Positions 1-9,301 of a stretch of 64,000 nt of DNA are shown here, in pieces. The position numbers were made by a program, and so were the translations under genes. Location of the stretch: the NCBI RefSeq assembly GCF_963678635.1, contig NC_087071.1:62001-126000 (forward strand), read 5' to 3'. A model generated the notes under the pieces. That model was not told the origin of the DNA. It saw only the letters and a list, made by a program, of their open reading frames with translations, and did not search any database. The DNA comes from Symsagittifera roscoffensis. Lineage: Eukaryota; Xenacoelomorpha; Acoela; Convolutidae. Within the stretch, counting starts at the first letter, position 1. The number at the start of each line of letters is the position of its first letter.

Positions 1-58
1 GGATGAAGCCCCCAGAGCAAGAGCACGGTTCAACCTTGACCGCGAGGCCCGAGAACAC

Positions 59-2752
59 ATGAGTGAAGGGTTGGAAGTCTGGATACCGAATGACGCAACG
101 TCTTCCTTGCGTAGCCTAGAGACGCAACCCATACGCCCACTGATGGATGTGGAGCTGCCGGGATATACCCCAACCTCGACCTCGAGTGACAGTCAGGTGA
201 GCGGCGGCTCATCGCGTCTGAAAGAACTGGGCGAGAGATTGCGACAAAAGAGTCGTGAGAGTTCGGCAAGACCGGAGCTTCCCCCGACGTGGAGGGAACA
301 GCCGGTTAGGAGTGTCGTGATCTCGAGTTATAAGAAGAATACAGAGGGGAGGTACCACAGGCACAATCGGCTGGACTGGAGTGCGGAGCAGAAAGCTAGG
401 AGAGACTGCTTTCACGATGCGGCCTGGGTGCAGTACTTGGCGCCACCGCGGGTACCAGAAGGTGCGGTTCACCTAATCGTAGGGGACAGCCTGGTGCGGG
501 TGTTGACCCGGATCCGATCGCACTGGCAGACGGGAATCTTGAGTTTCGCTGGAGCTGCCACGCCACAGATGTTGGCAACGCTTGACATGCTGGGGATGAC
601 CAAAGTATACACGGTGACCCTGATGGTCGGGACCAACGATGTATCAAGGGGTGAAGCGAGGAAAATAACAAGGCTGCACAATAAGGTGAGCTGCCTTCTT
701 GAGGAACTGAGGATTCAGATAGACCCCATCCTGTTGACGATATGTACTGTCCCCTACAACATGATGTTTGATCAGCACGCCTTGGAGATGAACGAGAAGG
801 TGCGGAACCTAAACAAGGTGATAAGAGACATCCACCGGAAGAGTGTGCTCCCTGTCAGACTGTTGGACGTGGCAGAGCGCATGGAGAAAGAGGGATTCCC
901 TGAAGACACCTCCAATGATGGAATCCATTTTGATAGACCAAGGGGAGCAGAGTGGCTAAACGACGTCTTCCAAGAACACATAAACGCGCTAGATGCGGAT
1001 CTGCTAGAGACAGCCCAATTCACATTAGGACCACCTCCGAACCCACCATTCCTTGCCTCAAGGGCCTTGTCTGGTCGCTTGGGACCGAGAGTTGACACTA
1101 GAGACAGTTCAAGGAGCAGCCAGACCAGATTGCAGAGTGCCACGCCAATGGAGTGTGAGGAGGTGACGTCATCAACACCTCCAAGCTCGGCGATATCCTC
1201 AGTGGTAGTGGCGGAGAGCAAACGGGAAAAGAAGTCTATGGACACCGCTCGCTTGAGATATCCTGAGAAGGTGAAAGAACTGGATCTAGAGAGTTTGGAA
1301 TGCAGGCGAGAATTGGCGGAAACCCTGGGGATCGAACGAGTGTCACAGGAGGATTTGAATAGGCATCATTGCGTGGACTGGTTGAAAGCTCATGAGGCGC
1401 ACTTCTCGAGAGCGAAGTTGATGGAGACCACAGACCTGACTGGAATTCCCACAAAAGCGATCATGGGACCCATTAACTACAGACCTCTCAAGCTGCTGGG
1501 GAGTCCTGGACTTATAGCAGAACCTCCCAAGCACCGAACTAGCATTGCCAGGATCAGGTTGGCAACCCCGGCACAGTTAAAGGTGGTAGACAAGCTACTC
1601 AATCCGGGAGGAACGGGATTGCCAGATGCCGCTTACGAAGGCTCGAAATTGGCGGAAGATCCCAGGTACGGGAAGCCCTGTGGGAGTACCCAGCTGGCCA
1701 AAACCCTGGCAGTTTATGATAGAGCAGATCCAGCTGCTGCGAGAGTAGTCATTGTGGCGGGATCAGATTTCGAAGGAACGTCTCCCAAGTTGTTCTGGCC
1801 GGAGACTTTGATATACTCTTTGCCAGGAGCTGAATTAAATCAGATGTTAACTCTGGTGGTGGCAATAAAGTCGGAGATGCCCTGTGAACCTGAGCTGCTA
1901 TTGTTTGCAGGAATGAATGATCACCTGCACGCGATGGGACTTCTTGAGCAACTAAAGGGCGATGAAATTCCGACATCGAGGAAGATATGGGAAGCCATTC
2001 AAGCGTTGTTTGCGGCGATGAATGAAGTGCAAGAGAATGTTGTCTCGAGATTCGGGTCCAAGACGAAGGTGGTGTTTACCACATCCCCTGGATACGCGAA
2101 TATGCCACCCGCCCTACAGTTCGTGTACGCGGTCTTGATCCTGATAGCAGAAGGGAATGAATGGCGGATTCTAATGGCGGCTCCCAATCGGGAGTTGGAG
2201 CCATCGAACCTGAGGCTTCGCAAGTCAGAATTGGCGGCGGCATGGGCGGACATATCTCATGCACTGAGGGGCTTTTATGGACTAGCCGACATCCTGATCG
2301 TATTAGACGAGGTGCTCTTGCTAGAGATATCGAACTTTGCCAGGCAACTCAAGTTCAGCCCAGTCATCGGGGACGATCACCCGGCGATAAGCAAATTAAC
2401 GGCCAGCTTGTGGTTTCGGAGTATGGATGTGAAGATCACAAACTCCACCAGCAAGTCTAGAGGTCCCAGTAACGAGAGAAGAAATGTGGCCGAGACGGAA
2501 AAGCAATTAGAATCGATGAAATATCGTTTGACTCAAGAGAATGGCTGGTGGCCATTTTTGACACCAAGGCTGGAGAACGCCACGAATAAGACAAGGGAGG
2601 AAGCACCACCCCTCGTGAAACAAGTCTGGAGTTTTCTGGAGAAACAACTGGAGCTGGCCGAAACAAGAGACATGACGGTGGCTAGATTTGTCTCGGCCGC
2701 CAATGAAGTGACGATTGGAGGGTTCTGGAGAGAGCACGCCAAAGGCGAATAG
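59..2752 (+). CDS. Tandem SGNH/GDSL-hydrolase-like ORF of the left giant gypsy element (897 aa, maybe 5' partial)
   Basis: The first half has an SGNH-hydrolase pattern: GDS at residues 142-144 (block I serine), a Gly near 165, GTND at 191-194 (block III Asn) and DGIH at 287-290 (block V Asp/His). All catalytic positions are present. A second, weaker copy seems to follow: AGSD near 569, PGAELN, AGMNDH near 617 and GDDH near 771, with the block I serine order changed. SGNH enzymes hydrolyse esters or lipids, and related domains occur in some other retroelements. What this one cleaves is unknown. The N-terminal 70 residues and residues 310-390 are Ser/Pro/Arg-rich linkers. The frame is open upstream of this ATG to the window edge, so the true start may lie outside. 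The ORF ends at TAG (2750-2752), but the same frame continues open to 3352. Its place downstream of an unseen pol is inferred from the middle element's layout. Confidence 0.72.
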   Translation: MSEGLEVWIPNDATSSLRSLETQPIRPLMDVELPGYTPTSTSSDSQVSGGSSRLKELGERLRQKSRESSARPELPPTWREQPVRSVVISSYKKNTEGRYHRHNRLDWSAEQKARRDCFHDAAWVQYLAPPRVPEGAVHLIVGDSLVRVLTRIRSHWQTGILSFAGAATPQMLATLDMLGMTKVYTVTLMVGTNDVSRGEARKITRLHNKVSCLLEELRIQIDPILLTICTVPYNMMFDQHALEMNEKVRNLNKVIRDIHRKSVLPVRLLDVAERMEKEGFPEDTSNDGIHFDRPRGAEWLNDVFQEHINALDADLLETAQFTLGPPPNPPFLASRALSGRLGPRVDTRDSSRSSQTRLQSATPMECEEVTSSTPPSSAISSVVVAESKREKKSMDTARLRYPEKVKELDLESLECRRELAETLGIERVSQEDLNRHHCVDWLKAHEAHFSRAKLMETTDLTGIPTKAIMGPINYRPLKLLGSPGLIAEPPKHRTSIARIRLATPAQLKVVDKLLNPGGTGLPDAAYEGSKLAEDPRYGKPCGSTQLAKTLAVYDRADPAAARVVIVAGSDFEGTSPKLFWPETLIYSLPGAELNQMLTLVVAIKSEMPCEPELLLFAGMNDHLHAMGLLEQLKGDEIPTSRKIWEAIQALFAAMNEVQENVVSRFGSKTKVVFTTSPGYANMPPALQFVYAVLILIAEGNEWRILMAAPNRELEPSNLRLRKSELAAAWADISHALRGFYGLADILIVLDEVLLLEISNFARQLKFSPVIGDDHPAISKLTASLWFRSMDVKITNSTSKSRGPSNERRNVAETEKQLESMKYRLTQENGWWPFLTPRLENATNKTREEAPPLVKQVWSFLEKQLELAETRDMTVARFVSAANEVTIGGFWREHAKGE

Positions 2753-3352
2753 AAGACTAGGAGGGATTACGAGATTCTCAAGTTCTTGAGTCCTTGCTGG
2801 GAGAAGGAATTCTTGGCAGGAATAATCGGTACCACGGCGACTATCTTTGGAGCCTTCGTGCAGGAGATACTGGGCATGCCCATCAGCCTGCTCTTGGCCC
2901 TGTATTTGGTCTACCCCAGATACTTGTTCAACATGGGCCCAGCATACATGTTTAGTCGAGGAGTGGAGACACTTCGAGTTGATGGGTACCTGGCACTAGT
3001 ACTCTTGACCCATGGGGAATTGGTGTCGTTTCATCGATTAATGGAATATGGAGAGCCTCTGTCCATGGGGAGAGTCCACACGAGCATTGAAACCAGCTCC
3101 TACAAGTGTGCCGCAGGGTTGAAGACGTTGCTAGTACAATACCTCATGATGCAAAATCGGCACATGACGGGTGAAGATGAGAATCCAACTTCGAGAGAAG
3201 AATGGAAGAAGACGAACAGAGGGATGCCTCTGTTGACGGACCTATGCCTGGCAATGAGGTCGGACCCAATGGGGATAATCCGGGGCCTAGAGGAGGTGGT
3301 GACCTGCATTTATGGTCCAGCAGTGACGTACGCGTTCCCGACCCCCTGGTGA
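2753..3352 (+). CDS. Orphan ORF B, in frame after the TAG of the SGNH ORF
   Basis: This is a 199-codon open frame directly continuing the SGNH ORF after one TAG. The only non-AUG start candidate nearby is a TTG at 2786, and the first ATG in frame is about 40 codons in. That makes independent initiation doubtful and stop readthrough or a point nonsense mutation more likely. Residues 20-60 are strongly hydrophobic (IIGTTATIFGAF, then ISLLLALYLVYP), consistent with one or two membrane segments. No family is recognised. The last 150 nt overlap the next ORF in another frame. Confidence 0.45.
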   Translation, partial: KTRRDYEILKFLSPCWEKEFLAGIIGTTATIFGAFVQEILGMPISLLLALYLVYPRYLFNMGPAYMFSRGVETLRVDGYLALVLLTHGELVSFHRLMEYGEPLSMGRVHTSIETSSYKCAAGLKTLLVQYLMMQNRHMTGEDENPTSREEWKKTNRGMPLLTDLCLAMRSDPMGIIRGLEEVVTCIYGPAVTYAFPTPW

Positions 3353-4164
3353 CCACGTATCGTCACTCTGTAACGCACTTGAGTCTTATCAGTATACTGG
3401 ATGGGACGGCGTTAAATTGGTGTCAGCAGGAGGTGCTCAGAGGGCGAATGAGCAACACGGTACTCTTTGGAAAGGTGAAAGATGCCGAGCTAATAGTGTA
3501 CAACTTCAGGGGGCAAATGCAATGTAGAATGGGAGGCAAGCGAGAGGGTCCCATCGAAATGTATCCCAAATTCTGGAACTTGAACCCATTGACGGCAGAC
3601 GGACGAGAAATCTTGAGAATTCCTGCCTGGAAGGAGTGCTTCGCATTGGTGAAGAGGGAGCTGGAGACCATAATCGAGAAAGAAATCCTCCCAGCCACCA
3701 TGCCTGAGTTCCCAATAGTCAGGAGGATGACCTTAGGAATGAATAGTCCCTTGGTAGTTCCCTCCATAATGGCGAGGATGACGACGGAGGAAATGCAGAA
3801 GGATTTCACTGATGGCTGGGACCCCCTGTTCATCGGCTACACGGCGGCGGTCTACTTCCATACCAGCAAGACGAAGTTAAATTCGTGGACGACGCAAGCG
3901 AAAAAGAGTAGAGGTTCGCAGCCCCCAGGATATGAGGTGCGGAAGGTCTTGAGAACTCTAGAGAAGGAGGGACTTGAGAACATGTTACCCATATGGGATG
4001 ATGGCAGGATGATCGTGATGGAGGGGCACGTCGCATTGGTGGACGACATGAAATTTGCCAAGAGAAAATATAAGGCACCCTATGGCTTGGAACAGGTGGA
4101 AATAAGACAGGAGGGAACAGAACTAGATGCAGCAGGTCAACTGCATGTAGCACTGACGGAATAA
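3202..4164 (+). CDS. Orphan ORF C of the left element (320 aa)
   Basis: This ATG-initiated ORF overlaps ORF B by 150 nt in a different frame. The first 35 residues are Gly/Pro/acidic (GNEVGPNGDNPGPRGGG). The rest is a mixed, globular-looking chain with no motif I recognise. It ends at TAA (4162-4164). The same frame stays open after that stop and runs into ORF D, so C and D may be one reading frame interrupted by one stop. A B-C ribosomal frameshift or a mutational indel could also join B and C. Confidence 0.5.
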   Translation: MEEDEQRDASVDGPMPGNEVGPNGDNPGPRGGGDLHLWSSSDVRVPDPLVTTYRHSVTHLSLISILDGTALNWCQQEVLRGRMSNTVLFGKVKDAELIVYNFRGQMQCRMGGKREGPIEMYPKFWNLNPLTADGREILRIPAWKECFALVKRELETIIEKEILPATMPEFPIVRRMTLGMNSPLVVPSIMARMTTEEMQKDFTDGWDPLFIGYTAAVYFHTSKTKLNSWTTQAKKSRGSQPPGYEVRKVLRTLEKEGLENMLPIWDDGRMIVMEGHVALVDDMKFAKRKYKAPYGLEQVEIRQEGTELDAAGQLHVALTE

Positions 4165-4293
4165 AAAAAGCTGGATCCTACGACACCATCACCACTGTCA
4201 GTGGACACGCCTGGAGACAAGAGGAGTGGACCCGTCGAGGACCGATTTAAGAAAATTCTCGAGAGAAGGAGACATGAGTCAGAAGAAGAGAGT

Positions 4294-7200
4294 ATGGATG
4301 AAACTCTCAGTGAAGCCGGTGAAGACATGGAAGTGGGGAATACGCCTGAACCAGGGCCATCAGGGGAGGAGCTCACCACTCAAGAGCTGTTGAAAGACTT
4401 GAGCGAGGAGAATTGGGCAGATACGGCCACCCCACCCCTGAATCCGTCCCCCCGGAAGAATCTGGAATTGCCATTGGCAAGTGAAACCTTCAATATGGGG
4501 ATGATACTCTTGAGCTCGGAGGAAAGGGAAAGGAACACTTTCGAAGGGAACAGGGACATATTCCTGGGATCCCTGAAGGACGATGCTTGGCAGGAGTTCT
4601 TGGAAGAATTCAATCAAGAAGTGGGCAGCGAGACGACGCTGGACAAATTCAAGGAGGAACTGTGGGACACAGTCGTAAGATTTGGAGAACCGCTTCTGAT
4701 AGGAACGGGCCTGGATGAGAAGGCGAGAAAAGAGCTACTGAGCAAGCTGGTAGAGCTGAGGAATTCACGATCGAAGACTAGAGAAGAAAAATGTGAGGAC
4801 AGCTCTACTCGGAGACAAAAAACTGTAGATAAAATGGTTGATGATATAAAAAGGGATAAGGTTGGGACTAGTAATATGATTAGAAGTACTAATATCCTTA
4901 AGGCTCGAGCAGGGGGGAGGCAAGAGTTGGAAGGAGTGGATGGAGAGGTCGAATCAGTGATGGTAGCCACAACACCCTCAAGTAGAGATGTGAAGACTCG
5001 CAAGAGGAAGAGAGAAGTGGAAGGATTGGGTAGTCCTTCAGTGGATGCTGTTTCGGAAGGAAACTTGAGAGAGACGGCGCCCATGATTTTTGCTCGATGC
5101 AAGACGGCGGCATACAAGAGCAGCTCGGAGCTCAGAAGACCACTTGAAGTAGAGAGGGAAATAGAGGTTTCCACCAGTTCGACATCGGAGGAAGACTTCA
5201 AGCCTCAGAAGATAAACGTGAAGAGAGGTTCAACGAACGGACAGACATGGGAAGTAGATGTCGGCAAAGAATGGATCTCGAAGGCACACCAGGCCACGGG
5301 CAAGCGAGTGACAAGTGATCCATTGGAGAGGAACAAGACGAGGAACACCTCCCGGACGTGGTGGGTGGCCCTTGAAACATTGAAAGAAATGGAGGACTGC
5401 TGGAAGAAGTTGGACAGTGGAGTAGCTCGCAAGCGACGCAATTGGGCCACCCAGCAAAAGGCCGAGGTTAATGAAATAGAAATGGCAACTCATCTGAAGA
5501 GGTCCTGGCAGAGTTTGTTGAAGGATCATTTTGAAGAAGCAATGAGGACACCCTCATCAGCACCACCATTAATGGCGAATCCCTTCGTTAGAACTGCAGG
5601 ACAATTAATGTTCACCTGGAGTCTGGTGGGGATAGAGTTGGAAACGCTGACCTCGTATGACAGGCTGAAGTTGGGAAGCAAGAAGCTAGATGTGTATCAG
5701 GCACTGATGCAACACGTAGCCAGGGATAATTCAGGCTTGAGCCTAGCTAGAAGAAAGGACGCCACGTGTTTCTTGAGATGGATAATGTCGATGATGTCTG
5801 ATAGCACCATCCTGGCATGCCAACAGAGAGCAAGCGTAAGCAAAACCATGGAAAAAAGAGTCTCAACGGTCATCTTGAACGTGTATCAGAGCACAGGAAT
5901 AGAGAAGGAAGAGGGTTCCAGACTATCCCTAGAGAACCATAGGAAGCTAGACGAGGTACGGAGGTTTTATAATAAGAAGTTCGAAGAAGAACATGATGTT
6001 CACCGTAACCTGGCCTCGTCAGAGCAGTACTCGAGGCTCAGCGAGAAGGGGGAATACCAATATGTGTCTGGAGTGATGGGAATGGCCTACAACCCCTTCT
6101 TAGACTCGGAAGCTGGAGGCGCCCACAGGAACCATGAGGTAGCGGAGATACTGAAGTTTTGGACAGAAAGAATAATGGAAATAGACGCGGTGGAAAAAGA
6201 GGGGCCGAGCCTGGGCCTGAGTCTTGAGAAAACACCAGAGGTGGTGAGCATACCGCGTTCAAACAAGAGAGATGAAGTGAACATGGGCGATGGAAATGGC
6301 TTGTTAATCACGAACTTGGGAGTGGTATGGAAGCTATTAAGACCCTCCTGGTGTCCACATCCCCACGCGAGTCTGATCGAGGAAACCACTGAGCGAGTGA
6401 GGTTAGCACCAACGGAAGATGAAGATCTGGCCAAATTGAGTGTGCTGCATAAGCTAATTTCACCTCAGATGCAAGAGCCAGGCGAAAAGACGAGTAATCC
6501 CGGGTCAGCAAAGAAATTGGAGCCGGGTAGCTGTCTGGATTCGACGTGTGGAAACGGAGAGCACACCTGCGATGGACGGTCATGCGTTAGAATACTGTCA
6601 TTTCAAAAAGAAGACCTGGTCACTTGGTTCGAAGACATAACAGAAAGGGAGAAAAGTGAAGTGCAAATAGTAGCGGAGTGTTACGCGAGAACCACGGTGA
6701 ACATAGCGACAGCTCTCGGATTCTTCTCGAGAATGTGTAGTCTGCAGTCACTGGAAAGACTAGAATCTGAACATCATTTAGTGACGGCGTTGAGCGTAGA
6801 ATCATGGCCCGGGGTGTTGCAGGTGACTCAAAAACACATCCGGAGCTGGAAGGTTGGTCTCGAGGCGGAAATGGGATTTCCCATGAGCGAAGCTTATGGC
6901 TTGCCATTGAACGCGAAATCGCTGATAGGGTCAATGATGGCCAACTTGTGCGGAAGCCACTACCCACTGCACATGGTGATGGTGGAAGCATCCAGCCAGA
7001 GAGTACTGGTGGACAATGCCTTCTCAGTGCCCAAGTGCGTGAGGTTGGCTCGGATATCGCATCACTCGCACAAGTTGTTGAGAAAAATCAGAGGGACAGT
7101 ACCAAAAGAATTGAGAGATGACTTGAGTGAAATCTGGGGAGAAGAACTTTTGAAGTTGGAGAGAGAGAACACAAGCGATCACGAGAGACAAAACGTGATC

Positions 7201-8118
7201 GCAAAACCTGTGGGAAGTGCTCCAAACCTGGAAGATAACGACACGATGCATGAGAAAATGATGGAGCTTGAGCCTCTCTTGGAAGCCTCGGGGGAGCGTA
7301 ACCTCAGGAGCATTGAAATCACCCATGGAGAATGCCCATGCCACTGTTTAGCGCAAACGGTGTGGTATCCAGATCACAAGAACCTTTGCCTGGTGTGGGA
7401 TATGGAAGAAATCCGGTCGATCGGACTACCGGATCACCGACAGAAGGTGACGATTTTGGTAGTGAGTACGATGTTGGCTCTGAGATGGATAGAAGAGAAT
7501 ATAACGAAGTATCGGGAAGCGGGGACGCCAACGGCTGAGTCAATATACGCGATAGACTACAGTAGGAGACTCGAGTTGTTTGAGACTGCGTGCAAGGTAT
7601 TCGCCATACCAACGGAAGTCAGACATGTCTGGAGCCGTTTGAGGTACTTCCCATGGTTTCGGGCGACGCTGACGTCCTGGTTGTACATGACAACGAAAGA
7701 TCACATGAGAAAACATCGAAAAGAGTATCGACAGTTCCAGGCCGAGATTGGGCCGGAAGCTTTCGAGAGACCCCTGTTAACCCATCGTAATGCAATCACG
7801 ACAGGATGGAAGAGAGTGGGTAAAATGTCTAGAGACAATACCAAGGCGAGGGAATCGATACTAGAGGAGGACCTGGCGAAGAACGTGAGCTTGAGCCTGC
7901 ACAACTCCTTTTGTTTGAACCGGGAATCTAGGGTGAAGGCACTACCCAACCAAGCAAAGAGGTTGCAAGAGCAAAGAGAATGGATGCGATCCTACGAGCA
8001 GCTGAAGGCTTGGGAGGAGATTGTGATTAGCTCCGATGATGAAGAGGAACTGTTGAGACAGTTTGCCGTATCTAGTACTTCAGGGTGCAGTACCTCCAAG
8101 GCGAAGAGTGCGAGATGA
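4294..8118 (+). CDS. Large orphan ORF D of the left element (1274 aa), homologue of 23390-26767
   Basis: The first ATG in this frame is at 4294; the frame is open back to the TAA at 4162. The N-terminal 400 residues are charged and low in complexity (acidic runs, then Lys/Arg clusters). The C-terminal 850 residues align by eye with the middle element's ORF at 23390: shared MAYNPF/IAYNPF, LRPSWCP/MRPSWCP, a Cys/His cluster CX4CX4HXCX4C near residue 746, TALGFFSRM/TALGFYSMF, AFSVPKCVRLAR, PCHCL and THRNA...LHNSFC. The conserved Cys/His spacing suggests a metal-binding site. No known family is recognised, so the function is unknown. Conservation between two diverged elements argues for selection on the protein. 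It ends in an acidic tail (SSDDEEELLRQF). Confidence 0.7.
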   Translation: MDETLSEAGEDMEVGNTPEPGPSGEELTTQELLKDLSEENWADTATPPLNPSPRKNLELPLASETFNMGMILLSSEERERNTFEGNRDIFLGSLKDDAWQEFLEEFNQEVGSETTLDKFKEELWDTVVRFGEPLLIGTGLDEKARKELLSKLVELRNSRSKTREEKCEDSSTRRQKTVDKMVDDIKRDKVGTSNMIRSTNILKARAGGRQELEGVDGEVESVMVATTPSSRDVKTRKRKREVEGLGSPSVDAVSEGNLRETAPMIFARCKTAAYKSSSELRRPLEVEREIEVSTSSTSEEDFKPQKINVKRGSTNGQTWEVDVGKEWISKAHQATGKRVTSDPLERNKTRNTSRTWWVALETLKEMEDCWKKLDSGVARKRRNWATQQKAEVNEIEMATHLKRSWQSLLKDHFEEAMRTPSSAPPLMANPFVRTAGQLMFTWSLVGIELETLTSYDRLKLGSKKLDVYQALMQHVARDNSGLSLARRKDATCFLRWIMSMMSDSTILACQQRASVSKTMEKRVSTVILNVYQSTGIEKEEGSRLSLENHRKLDEVRRFYNKKFEEEHDVHRNLASSEQYSRLSEKGEYQYVSGVMGMAYNPFLDSEAGGAHRNHEVAEILKFWTERIMEIDAVEKEGPSLGLSLEKTPEVVSIPRSNKRDEVNMGDGNGLLITNLGVVWKLLRPSWCPHPHASLIEETTERVRLAPTEDEDLAKLSVLHKLISPQMQEPGEKTSNPGSAKKLEPGSCLDSTCGNGEHTCDGRSCVRILSFQKEDLVTWFEDITEREKSEVQIVAECYARTTVNIATALGFFSRMCSLQSLERLESEHHLVTALSVESWPGVLQVTQKHIRSWKVGLEAEMGFPMSEAYGLPLNAKSLIGSMMANLCGSHYPLHMVMVEASSQRVLVDNAFSVPKCVRLARISHHSHKLLRKIRGTVPKELRDDLSEIWGEELLKLERENTSDHERQNVIAKPVGSAPNLEDNDTMHEKMMELEPLLEASGERNLRSIEITHGECPCHCLAQTVWYPDHKNLCLVWDMEEIRSIGLPDHRQKVTILVVSTMLALRWIEENITKYREAGTPTAESIYAIDYSRRLELFETACKVFAIPTEVRHVWSRLRYFPWFRATLTSWLYMTTKDHMRKHRKEYRQFQAEIGPEAFERPLLTHRNAITTGWKRVGKMSRDNTKARESILEEDLAKNVSLSLHNSFCLNRESRVKALPNQAKRLQEQREWMRSYEQLKAWEEIVISSDDEEELLRQFAVSSTSGCSTSKAKSAR

Positions 8119-8535
8119 GCAGGTGGCTCGAATGGATCTTGAGTCTTGAGAGGGAAAGGGGGGCTTGAGCGTGGATCCGGGTGAAACTTGGATTCACGAA
8201 AAAGAAGTTTTAACAAAGCAAATTTTGTTATTAATATACTATATTTATTATATAAATCAAAATGCTGCATGACAATTTCCTGATTGAATAGGACAAAAGA
8301 AATTTTAAATGATTGGCTTGGAAAGCAAGAAATTAAAGGTGCAGGTGTGTGCAGATTTTGATTGCTGTTTAGCGATAGTGTGAAAATTTTACATGGCTGT
8401 GAATTTTGGGGTGTAGATAAGCTTAAGTCTGCTGCAAACTTCTGTAAATGACCACTGGCACTGTATCTTGAGTAACACTCGGTTTTCTGGGACTCACTGG
8501 CAGAAGACAGCACGCGATGAGGACATCGATCTCGA
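8119..8535 (+). other. 3' untranslated stretch of the left element
   Basis: No ORF is supportable. The stretch begins G-rich and becomes A/T-rich, then carries a block that matches the middle element just before its 3' LTR (GCGAT..ATGAGGACAT..GTCCGGGGAGTAT). It ends in the polypurine tract. Confidence 0.55.
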
Positions 8536-8547
8536 GTCCGGGGAGTA
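8536..8547 (+). promoter_or_regulatory. Polypurine tract of the left element
   Basis: GTCCGGGGAGTA lies immediately before the 3' LTR start TGTG at 8548. The identical 12-mer precedes the middle element's 3' LTR (27881-27892). That position and conservation are what a plus-strand priming site requires. It is short and C-containing compared with typical tracts. Confidence 0.6.
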
Positions 8548-9301
8548 TGTGCCAGTCGGTCATATTCGGAAGTTTGACCTTGAGAGAAGCAAAAAACACT
8601 TGATTTTGGAGTGAAATTTAATTTTTCAAAATTTCGAATGGAACCTGTCATGCACGATTTTCTCGCGATAACTGAAAATCAGAAAAGAGAAGTCAGAACG
8701 ATCGAGTGACAATCGCGGGAAAGTTGCTAGAAAAATCAGTGGGAAATTGCTATTCGCAATTTCAGTAGCAATAATAATCGAGAGTAGAGCTGTCCCATCT
8801 GAAACAGAGACGAGCGCATTCTCACGAACTGGATTGTTGTGACTGGAGTACTATTATTAACTGGACCAGAGTGAACCTTAGGTGGAAAGGTGGACAGCTA
8901 GAGTGTCCCAATGGTTCACGAGAACTCACAGTCTAGAGTAAAAAACTTGTTTTGTTATTGAAACTGACTAACATTAAACTCATCTTAGTTACTTTATTGA
9001 TTCTTGAGTTGCTTACCGACTTATTTACTTCCTGGTTCTTGAGAGTGCTACAATGTGAGTACTAATTTAAATTTCTAGAGTGTGTTTTATGATCGTTATG
9101 TTGAGGTAAGGCGAGTTTTAGGTTGATCCATCTGAAATGGATCAAAGTTCCACTGTCTAATAAAAAGTAACTTAACGGATTGTTCCAACCCGGTTTTTAA
9201 CAGCGTTCATGTATTTTGGGTATCTAGAGACCTGAGTATGGGGACGTTATTAATTCTAGAGTGGGGGGATATTTTAGTAGTAGCCTTTAAGCTGTAACGG
9301 G
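8548..9301 (+). repeat. 3' LTR of the left element, 5' portion (interrupted by the middle element)
   Basis: It starts TGTG after the polypurine tract and resumes at 28817 after the 19.5-kb insertion, ending TGTTACA at 28969; the rebuilt length is about 0.91 kb. The evidence is a separate diverged copy at 29403-29615 that runs without interruption across the same junction (GTAGTAGCC...GCTGTAAC joined to GTAGTCTCATG). The sequence holds a perfect 8-bp hairpin (8743-8750/8756-8763) and a perfect 9-bp hairpin (9123-9131/9137-9145). AATAAA occurs near 9159. Confidence 0.75.

Noticed and set aside
9297-9301. 5-bp target duplication for the middle element
   Set aside because: ACGGG before the 5' LTR does not match GGGTC after the 3' LTR; only GGG is shared.
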